A DNA stretch of 64,000 bases from Spirosoma lacussanchae (GCF_005870035.1 NZ_SWJG01000004.1:130604-194603), one strand, 5' to 3'. Numbered from the stretch's first letter, positions 18,768 to 27,407 are shown. A program made the numbers and translations. The notes: generated by a model from the sequence alone, not told the origin.

Positions 18768-19364
18768 TCAATGCATACGATCGCCCCGTACAGTCATGTT
18801 CGCCATGATATCAGCTTCCACGGCCAGAAACTCTTTCCAGCGTTCGCGGACCCGGTCGGCAGGCAGGTAGGTTTCGGCCAGTTCGATAAAATTGCGGTAG
18901 TGGCCTGCTTCGGAGATCATCAGCTCACGGTAGAACTTCCGCAGGCTCTCGTCGGCAATATGCTCGGAAAGGAGTTTGAAGCGTTCGCAGCTGCGGGCTT
19001 CGATCAGGGCGTTGATGAGCAGATTGTCCATCAGCTGTTCGTTCTGATCACCCGTCGACCGACGCAGTCGGCTGCGGAGCTGGTTTACATACTCGTCTTT
19101 GCGCTGGCGCCCCAGCGGAATATTTCGCTTCCGGAGTTCTTTCAGCACCCGCTGAAAATGCCCCCATTCTTCGGCTACAACGGGGGTCAGCACCTCTACC
19201 AGTTCTTCCTTATCGGAATAACTGACGATAAGGGAAATACAGGATGAAGCTGCTTTCTGTTCGCAGTAAGCGTGATCGATCAGGATATCGCCGATATTCA
19301 TGCCGGCGATGTTTACCCAGCGGGGGTCAGTAGGTAGTTCGAGACCAAGCGTTGTTAAGCTCAT
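18768..19364 (-). CDS. miaE: tRNA-(ms2io6A)-hydroxylase, MiaE-like
   Basis: The protein of about 198 aa starts at ATG 19364 (MSLTTLGLELPTD). It is an all-helical ferritin-like diiron protein with the ligand series E in DHAYCEQKAASS, ExxH in EEWGHFQRV, E in EARSCERF and ExxH in SEAGHYRNF. MiaE uses O2 to hydroxylate the isopentenyl group of ms2i6A37 in tRNA. The family is well preserved at full length. It lies 157 bp upstream of the AddB-like gene on the same strand and is divergent from msrA, with no evident functional link to either. Confidence 0.88.
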   Translation of the reverse strand: MSLTTLGLELPTDPRWVNIAGMNIGDILIDHAYCEQKAASSCISLIVSYSDKEELVEVLTPVVAEEWGHFQRVLKELRKRNIPLGRQRKDEYVNQLRSRLRRSTGDQNEQLMDNLLINALIEARSCERFKLLSEHIADESLRKFYRELMISEAGHYRNFIELAETYLPADRVRERWKEFLAVEADIMANMTVRGDRMH

Positions 19365-19519
19365 AATCAACCGGCCAGTTCAGACTGTGACCATTCAGAA
19401 AAAACAAAGGTAACAGGTCCGGGCCGACTATTCACCAGTCAGTCGACGTCTCCTTTCGGCGCCATATGGTTCAATCACTTCCCCTGCAACCTGTGGCTGC
19501 GGATTGGTGTTAGTCAGGT

Positions 19520-20203
19520 ATGACAACAACCCGTGCTTTTCTGGCCACTGCTTTCCTGTTGGTAGCGGGCCTGCTGATGGAAAGCTGCCAGCAGCAGCAG
19601 CAGACATCGACCAATAACTTACCCAAAGATACCAGCCCGGCCAAATTACCTGAGCTGCAACCCGGCGAAGCCGTAGCCACGTTTGCAGCCGGTTGCTTCT
19701 GGTGTACCGAAGCCCAGTTTGAATCGCTGCGCGGGGTACGCGAGGTTGTTTCGGGCTATGCCGGTGGCGAGCTGGAGAACCCTACCTACGAACAGGTCGG
19801 CACCGACCAGACCGGCCATGCTGAATCGATTCAGGTGTATTACGACCCGCGCGTCATTCCGTTCGATACGCTGGTCAAGGCTTTCTTCATCGGCCACGAC
19901 GCCACCTCGCTGAACCGGCAGGGGCCCGACGTGGGTACGCAGTACCGGTCCATTGCCTTTTACCGCACCCCCGCCGAGAAAGCCAGTATCGAAACCGCCA
20001 TCCGTCGCGAGAACGAATCGGGTCGATACAGCCGCCCTATCGTGACGCAGGTCGTACCGTTCCGGGCTTTTTACCCGGCCGAAGTCTATCACCAGGGCTA
20101 CTACTACACCCACCCCGACGAGCTTTATGTCAGCTCGGTGTCCACGCCTAAAGTAGAGAAGTTCCGCGAACGCATGTCCAGCTGGCTGAAGAAAAACAAC
20201 TAA
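19520..20203 (+). CDS. msrA: peptide-methionine (S)-S-oxide reductase MsrA, lipoprotein form
   Basis: The 227-aa protein has a catalytic core containing AAGCFWCTEAQFESL, with the active-site Cys in GCFWC, GYAGG, and the conserved HP-region YHQGYYYTHPDEL. It reduces methionine-S-sulfoxide in proteins. The first ~22 residues form a lipoprotein signal with a Cys (LLMESC) followed by a Gln-rich linker. The enzyme is therefore predicted to act outside the cytoplasm, anchored to a membrane, to repair oxidised envelope proteins. It needs an external reductant, and none is encoded nearby. There is no MsrB domain or neighbouring msrB. Confidence 0.93.
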   Translation: MTTTRAFLATAFLLVAGLLMESCQQQQQTSTNNLPKDTSPAKLPELQPGEAVATFAAGCFWCTEAQFESLRGVREVVSGYAGGELENPTYEQVGTDQTGHAESIQVYYDPRVIPFDTLVKAFFIGHDATSLNRQGPDVGTQYRSIAFYRTPAEKASIETAIRRENESGRYSRPIVTQVVPFRAFYPAEVYHQGYYYTHPDELYVSSVSTPKVEKFRERMSSWLKKNN

Positions 20204-20425
20204 CCACCCCGATTGAGGGCGATCCGGAACAGAGGCTGGTTTACCAGACAACCCCCACCTGTCCCGGACCGCCCCGGGCCGGGTACTCTGCCCCTGTTCA
20301 GGCTGTACATCATCAAGCCCTGCGGCCATTTCCACAGCCCCGGAACCGTTCGGCTTAAACGTATATTGCGCGATTGACGGGAACCTTGTAACATTGCTCA
20401 GTCTTTCAACCAACGACTGACGCCC

Positions 20426-21139
20426 ATGCCCGAACCAGACCAATCGATTGGCCGCAAAATCCTGAGTTTCTTCGTCAAAGAGGAGGAACCCGCGCCCGGA
20501 ACAGCTGCCGGAACAGCCCCGGCCAGTACGACCGCCCAACCCCGGCCAGCCGCGCCGGCTCAACCTGTGCCCGCATCGCCAGTTGACCCGGTGCCGACCC
20601 CGGCCGTGCCCCCCGGTACGGTCGACCCCAAGTTTGCGCAGCATTTTGCGGATGTGCTGGCCCAGAACAACCCACCCGGACCGGATTATTTCGAGTTTCG
20701 GGAGACCCTGCGTAGCCTGAACAATCTGGGCCTGACCGAGGAGAAACAGTACCAGGCAGCCTGGGCCAGCTTCAAGGCGCTGAGCGGCAAGGCCGATGTG
20801 AGCCTACTGACCAATACGGCCAGCCAGTACATAGCGGCCCTCAATAAGGATCGCGATGGTTTCAGCAAAAGCGTGGAGGCTGCCCTGGCCGAACGGGTTG
20901 GGGGGCTGCAGAACGAACAGAAGCGCCTGCAGTCCGAAAGCGAAGCACTGGCCAAACAGCTGTTGGAGATTCAGAAACAGATCGATGCCAACACCCAGCG
21001 GCTAAACGCCATCGGGGGCGAAATAACGGAGCAGAGTACGAAGATCACCCAGAACCGGGGCAGCTACGACGCCACGTTTGCTCACTTTACGGATCAGATC
21101 AGGGCGGATATCGACAAGATTAAAAGCTATTTGAACTAG
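20426..21139 (+). CDS. hypothetical Pro/Ala-linker coiled-coil protein (cassette gene 1)
   Basis: The family was not recognised. The 237-aa protein starts with a short conserved-looking segment (SIGRKILSFFVKEEE), then a Pro/Ala/Thr linker at about residues 20-70, a helical domain (about 75-135) and a long coiled coil (about 150-200, with LQNEQKRLQSESEALAKQL heptads). There is no signal peptide or membrane helix, so it is expected in the cytoplasm. It is the first of four co-directional genes with 107-, 119- and 115-bp gaps. Together with the membrane coiled-coil protein that follows, it could form a scaffold. Function cannot be assigned. Confidence 0.75.
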   Translation: MPEPDQSIGRKILSFFVKEEEPAPGTAAGTAPASTTAQPRPAAPAQPVPASPVDPVPTPAVPPGTVDPKFAQHFADVLAQNNPPGPDYFEFRETLRSLNNLGLTEEKQYQAAWASFKALSGKADVSLLTNTASQYIAALNKDRDGFSKSVEAALAERVGGLQNEQKRLQSESEALAKQLLEIQKQIDANTQRLNAIGGEITEQSTKITQNRGSYDATFAHFTDQIRADIDKIKSYLN

Positions 21140-21144
21140 GGAGA

Positions 21145-21211
21145 CGGTTTGCGGTTCTCCGGGCACCACTGGTGGCCAACCACTGGGTCGTGCCCGCAGC
21201 CATCCGGAACC
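21145..21211 (+). repeat. bipartite inverted repeat between cassette genes 1 and 2
   Basis: The inner arms GGGCAC and GTGCCC (21161-21166 and 21190-21195) and outer arms GGTTC and GAACC (21153-21157 and 21207-21211) can fold into one imperfect hairpin inside the 107-bp gap. There is no T-run, so a processing or attenuation element is more likely than a terminator. Confidence 0.4.
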
Positions 21212-21245
21212 AAATCGATTACACTGTCAAACGGAAACAAGACAC

Positions 21246-22277
21246 ATGGCAACTCCTGATTTTTCACAACTGGGCGGCAAGACGGACGTAGAGAAACGTT
21301 CGTTCTGGAGTCGTCCCGAAGGTATACTGGGCATGATCGTGCTGGCCGGGGTGGCTGGCCTTGGCCTGGTTTACTTCAACCGGATCATTGAGTTTCTGAT
21401 CCGGGCCACCTCAAACGTACTCGAACTGGCGCTGCTGCTGGGCGTGCTGGGTGTAGTGATCTTTCTGATTACCAGCCGCGATGTCCGCACGGCCGTTTTC
21501 TTCCTGTTCAAATCGCTCATGCGCAGTATAACCGGCACCGTTATCCAGCTGAATCCGATCGCTATTATGAAGATATATATCGACGATCTGCGTAAAAAGC
21601 GGCAGGAGATGCAGGGGCAGATCGATACGCTGGCTGGCCAGCTGGTCAAGCTGAACAAACGCATCAGCCAGAACAACGAAACCATCAAGCAGAAATTCGC
21701 GGAGGCTAACAAAGCCAACGGCATGACCGACCGACCCGGTATGCGCGAGCAGGCACAGCTGGCCACCATTGAGGGAGCGGGCTTGCAGGAAATGAACGAG
21801 AAACTGCTGCCCCTCCAGCGGAATATCACGATGGTACTGGCCTTTATGGAAAAGGTCAACCAAAGCGCCGACTATATTATCAAGGAAACCGAGATTAAGG
21901 TCCGGCTCAAGGAGACCGAGTACCAGATTGTCAAGGAAAGCTCAAACGCGCTCAAAACCGCGGTCAGTATCTTCAAAGGCGATCCGGACAAGAAGTTTTA
22001 TTTCGACCAGTCGATGGAATACATTCAGGACGACATGAGCCAGAAACTGGGCGAGATGAAGCGGGCCATGGACCTTTCTATGGACTTCATCAATGGCGTC
22101 GATATTCAAAACGGTATTCTGTCTGACAAGGGCCAGGCACTGCTCGAGGCTTACAATAAAGGCGAATTCAGGATGGTTCAGTTAGATACGCCCGGTGCCC
22201 CTAACCCCATCACCGCGCCCCAGCCCGGCCAGATCAACCCACCCAAAGACGCCGGCTACCGCAACCTGCTGGATTAA
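21246..22277 (+). CDS. hypothetical membrane-anchored coiled-coil protein (cassette gene 2)
   Basis: The family was not recognised. The 343-aa protein has two membrane helices near the N-terminus (about residues 28-47, GILGMIVLAGVAGLGLVYF, and about 58-76, LELALLLGVLGVVIFLIT). About 220 residues of helical, coiled-coil-rich sequence follow (DDLRKKRQEMQGQIDTLAGQ; ETEIKVRLKETEYQIVKES), then a Pro-rich tail. The pattern recalls PspA-like or other envelope-stress scaffolds, but no specific motif supports that. Basic residues flanking the helices suggest the coiled coil is cytoplasmic, where it could meet the product of the preceding gene. Confidence 0.75.
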   Translation: MATPDFSQLGGKTDVEKRSFWSRPEGILGMIVLAGVAGLGLVYFNRIIEFLIRATSNVLELALLLGVLGVVIFLITSRDVRTAVFFLFKSLMRSITGTVIQLNPIAIMKIYIDDLRKKRQEMQGQIDTLAGQLVKLNKRISQNNETIKQKFAEANKANGMTDRPGMREQAQLATIEGAGLQEMNEKLLPLQRNITMVLAFMEKVNQSADYIIKETEIKVRLKETEYQIVKESSNALKTAVSIFKGDPDKKFYFDQSMEYIQDDMSQKLGEMKRAMDLSMDFINGVDIQNGILSDKGQALLEAYNKGEFRMVQLDTPGAPNPITAPQPGQINPPKDAGYRNLLD

Positions 22278-22280
22278 TCA

Positions 22281-22357
22281 AGTAGTGATTGGGTGAATGA
22301 GTGCGTGAGTGATTGTTGCAGCTACCTGGTCAATCACTCATTCACTCATCCACTCAG
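22281..22357. repeat. GAGTGA-type imperfect inverted repeat between cassette genes 2 and 3
   Basis: The core arms 22306-22315 and 22331-22340 (TGAGTGATTG with its complement) are perfect over 10 bp and continue imperfectly outward through tandem GAGTGA/CACTCA units. Similar units occur in the gaps at 28968-29039 and 45246-45313, so this looks like a dispersed intergenic repeat type. Confidence 0.6.
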
Positions 22358-22396
22358 TAAAAACCAATAAACAAATCACCTTTTACGATATACCCT

Positions 22397-23452
22397 ATGC
22401 AACGTTTAACCGTGGCCGGTCGGCTGCTCATCACGGCCCTGATCCTGGCCGCTATCTTCTTCGGGTTCCGTTATTTTGGCGGAAACGATGCGCTTCGGAA
22501 ACTGGCTCCCAAGCAGGAGTCTGAATCTGCCACCATGCCCCGTGCCGACGAGGAGTCGACAGCCTCGACCGACGAGTCGGTGGCGTCGGACAATGGATCG
22601 GGTTCGTCGAGTTCATCGACCGAAACGACGGCCAGCAACAGTACGCGTCAACCGTTCACCTTTACGCCCCCGGCTCCGCAGAATGGTAAGCTGAAAGGGG
22701 TTGTTGAGCTGGGCGCCAGCGGCTTCAACTCGTTCATTGTGCGGATTGATGACCAGAAAAACTGGAAACTCGAAAAAGCCGAATTTGGCAACAGCCTAGT
22801 CATGGAGAACATGGCGACCTACGTCGATGTGCGCGGGGGCCTGAAAAGCTACATCGGCAAAATGCTCGATTTCGGCGTAGGTGGTCGCGACATTCAGTTC
22901 GTTGTCAGTTCGGGCGCGGTTAAGGCCGAAGGAACCCAGAAAATTATCCGGGCGCTCAAATCGCTGAATTACGTGGTCAATACCGTAAGTCCCGAGCAGG
23001 AAGGCTCCCTGGCCCTGCGGGCGGTATTACCCGCCGACTTTTACGACAATGCGTTTGTTGTCGACATTGGCTCGGGGAATACCAAACTATCCTGGAAAGA
23101 GGGCGGACAAACCAAAGCGATCGAAACCTACGGCTCTAAATATTTCCAGAATGGCACGAGCGACGATGCGGTCTACAATGAGGTGAAGGCCAAGGCCAAA
23201 CAGATCCCGGCCGATCACCGTAAAACATGCTTCATCATCGGTGGCGTGCCGTTTGAGCTGGCCAAAGAGGTACGAAACGGCAAAGAGCGCTATACGGTGC
23301 TGAATGCTCCCTCGGCCTACAAGGTTGAGAACGCCAAGTCGAAAGCAGGGGTCAACATCTACCGGGCCATTGCCGATGCTACCGGCGCCGAGCAGTTTGT
23401 CTTCGACTGGGATGCCAACTTTACCATTGGCTACCTGCTGACACTGAAGTAA
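22397..23452 (+). CDS. membrane-anchored Ppx/GppA-like (ASKHA-fold) protein (cassette gene 3)
   Basis: The 351-aa protein has an N-terminal helix (about residues 10-27, LLITALILAAIFFGFRYF) after a basic MQRLTVAGR, then a Ser/Thr/Glu-rich linker (about 40-85). A domain with the two phosphate loops of the Ppx/GppA/actin-like superfamily follows: VVELGASGFNSFIV and FVVDIGSGNTKLSW. The intervening VVSSGAVKAEGTQ and SPEQEGSLA correspond to the Ppx regions ATSA(L/V)R and xGxEEA. This domain call rests on motif reading only. The charge pattern predicts that the domain faces the periplasm, unusual for an ATP/polyphosphate-fold protein; a cytoplasmic domain with an atypical anchor remains possible. 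Confidence 0.7.
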   Translation: MQRLTVAGRLLITALILAAIFFGFRYFGGNDALRKLAPKQESESATMPRADEESTASTDESVASDNGSGSSSSSTETTASNSTRQPFTFTPPAPQNGKLKGVVELGASGFNSFIVRIDDQKNWKLEKAEFGNSLVMENMATYVDVRGGLKSYIGKMLDFGVGGRDIQFVVSSGAVKAEGTQKIIRALKSLNYVVNTVSPEQEGSLALRAVLPADFYDNAFVVDIGSGNTKLSWKEGGQTKAIETYGSKYFQNGTSDDAVYNEVKAKAKQIPADHRKTCFIIGGVPFELAKEVRNGKERYTVLNAPSAYKVENAKSKAGVNIYRAIADATGAEQFVFDWDANFTIGYLLTLK

Positions 23453-23470
23453 GAAAAAAAGACCATACAG

Positions 23471-23541
23471 GGGGAGTTGTAGGAAGCGAGAGGAGAGACC
23501 TGCGGTGGCGTATGTTTCCGGCTCCTGTTCCACAACTCCCC
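23471..23541 (+). repeat. inverted repeat between cassette genes 3 and 4
   Basis: The arms 23471-23480 and 23532-23541 (GGGGAGTTGT with its complement) extend inward as GGAA/TTCC after a one-base bulge, giving about 14 paired bases. It is followed by a short CTTT. The large loop and weak T-tract make it a poor terminator but a clear structured element. Confidence 0.5.
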
Positions 23542-23567
23542 TTTAGTTTATCCCCTACCCCCACCTT

Positions 23568-24071
23568 ATGACACTACGCGCCTTATTTGACCTCCTCTCC
23601 GGACAACCCACCCTACTTTTTCTGCTCCTGTCGGCCGTACCTACAGGAGCATTTTTAGTTAACCTCTGGTCGGGCCACACGGCCGAATCGATCTGGCAAT
23701 GGCGTTATGTATACGCAGCGCTGGTCTATCTGGCGTGCCTGCCGGGCATGTTTGCACTGACCCTGAATATCTATCTGTTTCTGTTTGAACGGCAAAGTAT
23801 CTGGGACATGAACCTCGCCGTTCAACTGCTGCCCATCCTGACCATGGTAGCCACGCTGATGATGATCCGGCGAAAGATACCGTTCAGCTACATACCCGGA
23901 TTCGGCAAACTATCTGGCTTCCTGACGCTCATTGCCGCTATTATGGGCATCCTCTGGTTCGTTGACCGGACCCGCATCTACGCGGTTACTTACATCCCGT
24001 TCGTCTACATACTGGTCGGATTCATTGGCCTGTTACTCCTGATCCGCTTCGCCTGGAGTCGTTTGTTCTAA
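23568..24071 (+). CDS. hypothetical polytopic membrane protein (cassette gene 4)
   Basis: The family was not recognised. The 167-aa protein has about five hydrophobic segments (roughly residues 14-32, 45-68, 80-98, 110-128 and 138-160) joined by short loops, with a basic MIRRKIPFSYIPGFG loop between helices 3 and 4. It is an integral inner-membrane protein without charged catalytic motifs. It follows the Ppx-like gene by 115 bp on the same strand and ends the four-gene cassette; the next gene is convergent with 2 bp between stops. A membrane partner for the two anchored proteins is inferred from context only. Confidence 0.75.
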   Translation: MTLRALFDLLSGQPTLLFLLLSAVPTGAFLVNLWSGHTAESIWQWRYVYAALVYLACLPGMFALTLNIYLFLFERQSIWDMNLAVQLLPILTMVATLMMIRRKIPFSYIPGFGKLSGFLTLIAAIMGILWFVDRTRIYAVTYIPFVYILVGFIGLLLLIRFAWSRLF

Positions 24072-24073
24072 AG

Positions 24074-24445
24074 CTACTCGTTCACGTGGCTCTGTAGCCG
24101 CTGAATCAGCAGGGCCAGCATCCGGCGGGTGATTTCAGGTTCTTCAGCCGTAAACGTGCTCCATTCTTCGGGCGTAAAATGTCCCAGCACCATACCGACT
24201 AGGGTGAGCCGCAGTTGGGTATCTTCCCGAACGGCCCGTTCGAGCTGGGTCAGCTTATCGGGCTTCGACAAGCGGTCGAACCGGACTTTTCGTTTGGGCC
24301 AATGATGGATCCAGCAGGTCCGTAAGCTGTTATCCAGCATCTTGAGTATGGGCCGAAGGGTCTGATTCTGAAATTGCTCGGCGATACTGACAGCCCCTGG
24401 CTCAGTATCGATAATGGGTCGCGACGGGGTAGTTCGTTCGGTCAT
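24074..24445 (-). CDS. conserved hypothetical protein, Bacteroidota type
   Basis: The 123-aa protein starts at ATG 24445 (MTERTTPSRP); an in-frame upstream start at 24529 would add 28 weak residues. The segment IAEQFQNQTLRPILKMLDN resembles small Bacteroidota proteins sometimes mislabelled glyoxalase, in which an 'F-NxTLRPILK' stretch is conserved. The rest is predicted helical and cytoplasmic, with no catalytic motif. It is convergent with the envelope cassette and divergent from the lipoprotein gene. No function is proposed. Confidence 0.6.
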   Translation of the reverse strand: MTERTTPSRPIIDTEPGAVSIAEQFQNQTLRPILKMLDNSLRTCWIHHWPKRKVRFDRLSKPDKLTQLERAVREDTQLRLTLVGMVLGHFTPEEWSTFTAEEPEITRRMLALLIQRLQSHVNE

Positions 24446-24553
24446 GTTATTTGATCCATATTGTCTCTCTGTAGACACGCTGTTGAGCGATAGGGTTACC
24501 CGGCTGGCTCCCGGTCGTCCGATTTTCACATCTCTGCCCGTTAATTACGTTTT

Positions 24554-25258
24554 ATGCCGGTACGCTTTACTCCTGCTCTTTACTGGATAACCTGCCTGGC
24601 TGGTTGGTTGATAGTCGGTTGCCAGCCGCCATCTGGTGCCCCGTTTTCGGTTGGATACGACTATTTTCCGCTGCAAACGGGCCAGTATCGAATTTATGAC
24701 GTAACCGAGCATCGCTACGCTCTAACCAGCGCGCCTATTTCCCGAACGTATCAGCTGCGGGAGGTGACAGGCCTTGCCTATACGGACGCAGCCGGACAAG
24801 TGGCTTACCAGCTGCACCGATACCGGCGAGACAACGAAACTGCCCCCTGGCAACCTGATTCGATCTGGAGTGCCAGACTGGTCAACAACGAAGGCATACG
24901 CACCGAAAATGGACGCGATTTTATCAAGCTTGTGTTTCCACCCGGCGACCTGCTCACCTGGAACGGCAACCGCCGAAACGGCTCGGAACCAGATGAGTTG
25001 ACGCTACGCAATAGTGGGCAGCCCCACCGCGTTCAGGATAAACAGTTCGGCGAAACCGTAACCGTACTGGCCCGGACTGACTCGACCCTTATATCGAAGA
25101 AAAAACGGATCGAGGTGTATGCCCGTCAGGTAGGCCTCGTCTACGCCGAACAGACCCGGATCTATTTCTGCACTTCATCGCCCGACTGTATCGGAAAAAA
25201 TCAGATTGATTATGGCATTCAACAAGTCTACTCCATTCGTTCTTTTGGTATTGACTAA
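24554..25258 (+). CDS. hypothetical lipoprotein
   Basis: The 234-aa protein has a lipoprotein signal (about residues 1-23, ending LIVGC). The rest is predicted beta-rich, with GYDYFPLQTGQYRIYDV near the start, a pattern common in Bacteroidota lipoproteins of unknown role. Two C-terminal cysteines (FCTSSPDC) could form a disulfide. Its 3' end overlaps the subtilase start by 47 bp, so the two proteins are probably co-expressed. A role in the envelope alongside the protease is possible but unproven. Confidence 0.75.
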   Translation: MPVRFTPALYWITCLAGWLIVGCQPPSGAPFSVGYDYFPLQTGQYRIYDVTEHRYALTSAPISRTYQLREVTGLAYTDAAGQVAYQLHRYRRDNETAPWQPDSIWSARLVNNEGIRTENGRDFIKLVFPPGDLLTWNGNRRNGSEPDELTLRNSGQPHRVQDKQFGETVTVLARTDSTLISKKKRIEVYARQVGLVYAEQTRIYFCTSSPDCIGKNQIDYGIQQVYSIRSFGID

Positions 25259-26888
25259 GGCTGGCTGGCTGATTACCCTGCTTGTTCTGGTATCGTTCTC
25301 CGTTTCCGGCCAGACAAATCGCAAATACCTGGTGTTGCTACGCGACAAAGCCAACTCGCCCTACAGCCTTGACCGGCCCGGGCAGTTTCTTTCCCAGCGC
25401 GCAATCCAGCGTCGGCAGAAACAGAACATTGCCGTGTTGGAGCGGGATCTGCCCGTAACGCCCGCCTACGTCACCCAGATTCAGCAGACGGGTGCCCGAG
25501 TCTGGTATACGTCCCGCTGGTTCAACGCCGTACTCGTCGAAACCAACGAAACCACCCTGGCCACGATCCAGCGACTTCCGTTCGTGGCCGGGGTGGAGTT
25601 CAATAAATCACTGGCCAACGCCCGCCTGGGCGAAACCGGGCGGGTAACCAGCCTGGCCCAGGCCGAAAGTGCGGGAAAGTTTGGCGCCGTTGAACCGCTA
25701 AACTATGGTAACTCCCTGAATCAGGTAACCCAGATCGGAGCCGACAAAATGCACCAGGCAGGGTACCGGGGCGAAGGCATGTTGATTGGGGTGCTGGACT
25801 CGGGTTTCCTGCGGGCTAACCAGCTCAGTTTCCTCAAACCCCTCTTCGACGAAAAACGGATTCTGGCTACCTATGATTTTGTTCGGAAGGAGACCAGCGT
25901 CTACGAAGATGATTCCCACGGTCTGTCGTGTTTGTCGGCCATTGCCGCTACGGCCGATAACCAGCTGTATGGTACGGCTTTTAAAGCCCAGTTCATTCTG
26001 TTACGTACCGAAGACGCCGGCAGCGAGCAGCGTATTGAAGAAGCCAACTGGCTGTTTGGCGCCGAATACGCCGACAGCGCCGGCGTCGACGTAATCAGTT
26101 CGTCGCTGGGCTATACGACCTTCGACAATCCTGCTTCGGACTATACCTACCGGGACATGAACGGCAAAACGGCGCTCTCGAGCCGGGCCGCTCAGATCGC
26201 GGCCGAAACGGGCATGGTAGTCGTGGTAGCGGCTGGAAACGAAGGGTCGGGCAGCTGGCGGTATCTGTCGGCTCCTTCCGATGCGGACGCCGTGCTGGCT
26301 ATAGGCGCCGTGACGCAAACCGGCCAGCGAGCCGCTATCAGTTCGTTTGGCCCCTCGGCCGATGGACGGGTAAAGCCGGACCTCGCAGCCCGCGGGCAGG
26401 GAACGGTGGTTGGCAGCCCCGGGGGGCAGATCGTCTTGGGGGACGGCACCTCGTTTGCTACGCCCCTGGTAGCCGGGCTGGCTGCCGGCTTCTGGCAGGC
26501 CAACCCCCGCCTGACAGCCGCCCAGGTTACCGATGCCCTGCGTCGGTCGGGAAGCCAGTACACTTCGCCCGACGATCAGGTGGGTTATGGTATACCCAAT
26601 TTTGAGCGGGCCATGGAAGTAGCCCGGACGTACAGCCAGTTCCTGATCTACCCCAATCCCTTCAGCGATAGTCAGCCCCTGGCCGTGCAGTGGAGTGACA
26701 TCCAGGCCAACACCCCGGTCGACGCTACCCTGACCGATCTGACCGGACGCGTAGTCTGGAGCAATCGGTATACACCGGCTGGCTTAGCGTCCTTTGTATT
26801 ACCTCCCCTTAACCTATCGGCAGGCTTATACGTTATGACTTTGGTGGCCGGTGATCAGAAACGGTCCATTAAAGTCATAAAACAATAA
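25212..26888 (+). CDS. S8 family serine peptidase with type IX secretion sorting domain
   Basis: The 558-aa protein starts at ATG 25212; a TTG two codons earlier is possible. A signal peptide runs to about residue 32 (VSFSVSGQ), then an inhibitor-like propeptide. The subtilisin triad follows: Asp in GVLDSGFLR, His in DDSHGLSCLS and Ser in GDGTSFATPLVAG, with the oxyanion Asn in VVAAGNEGS. The C-terminal ~80 residues, from LIYPNPF to the final Lys-Gln, match a type A T9SS sorting domain. The protein is therefore predicted to be secreted or surface-attached through T9SS. The overlap with the lipoprotein gene suggests translational coupling. Confidence 0.93.
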   Translation: MAFNKSTPFVLLVLTKAGWLITLLVLVSFSVSGQTNRKYLVLLRDKANSPYSLDRPGQFLSQRAIQRRQKQNIAVLERDLPVTPAYVTQIQQTGARVWYTSRWFNAVLVETNETTLATIQRLPFVAGVEFNKSLANARLGETGRVTSLAQAESAGKFGAVEPLNYGNSLNQVTQIGADKMHQAGYRGEGMLIGVLDSGFLRANQLSFLKPLFDEKRILATYDFVRKETSVYEDDSHGLSCLSAIAATADNQLYGTAFKAQFILLRTEDAGSEQRIEEANWLFGAEYADSAGVDVISSSLGYTTFDNPASDYTYRDMNGKTALSSRAAQIAAETGMVVVVAAGNEGSGSWRYLSAPSDADAVLAIGAVTQTGQRAAISSFGPSADGRVKPDLAARGQGTVVGSPGGQIVLGDGTSFATPLVAGLAAGFWQANPRLTAAQVTDALRRSGSQYTSPDDQVGYGIPNFERAMEVARTYSQFLIYPNPFSDSQPLAVQWSDIQANTPVDATLTDLTGRVVWSNRYTPAGLASFVLPPLNLSAGLYVMTLVAGDQKRSIKVIKQ

Positions 26889-26891
26889 TGT

Positions 26892-27407
26892 ATGGCACAG
26901 CTAGAGGTCGTTCGGGGCGATATAACCAGGCAGGTCGTTGACGCTATCGTCAACGCGGCCAATACGAGTCTGCTGGGGGGCGGTGGTGTAGACGGCGCCA
27001 TCCACCGGGCGGCAGGGCCTGAACTGGTCATGGCGTGCCGGCGGCTGAATGGCTGTGCAACGGGCGATGCAAAAATTACCAGCGGCTTCCGGCTACCCGC
27101 CAAACACATCATCCACGCTGTTGGGCCTGTATGGCGGGGCGGTCGACATGGCGAATCGGACTTACTGGCCAGCTGTTACCAACGTTCGCTCGAGCTGGCA
27201 ACGGATCACGGCCTGACCAGTGTTGCCTTTCCCAACATCAGCACGGGTATTTACGGATATCCCAAAGCCGAAGCCGCCCGTGTAGCCATCAATACAGTTC
27301 AACCGTTTTTGCAGGGGCAGACCTCGGTCGGGCGGGTTATCTTTGTCTGCTTCGATACCGATAACTACGAACTGTATACTGACCTGTTGACGCACGAACT
27401 GGGTTAA
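26892..27407 (+). CDS. macrodomain protein, O-acetyl-ADP-ribose deacetylase-like
   Basis: The 171-aa protein is a single macrodomain: [20 protein letters not shown], then [16 protein letters not shown] for the ADP-ribose phosphate loop, and ISTGIYGYP for the distal loop. It matches the YmdB/MacroD subclass that hydrolyses O-acetyl-ADP-ribose or mono-ADP-ribose esters in the cytoplasm. The length is typical. The gene starts 3 bp after the subtilase stop, but no functional link is apparent. Confidence 0.93.
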   Translation: MAQLEVVRGDITRQVVDAIVNAANTSLLGGGGVDGAIHRAAGPELVMACRRLNGCATGDAKITSGFRLPAKHIIHAVGPVWRGGRHGESDLLASCYQRSLELATDHGLTSVAFPNISTGIYGYPKAEAARVAINTVQPFLQGQTSVGRVIFVCFDTDNYELYTDLLTHELG

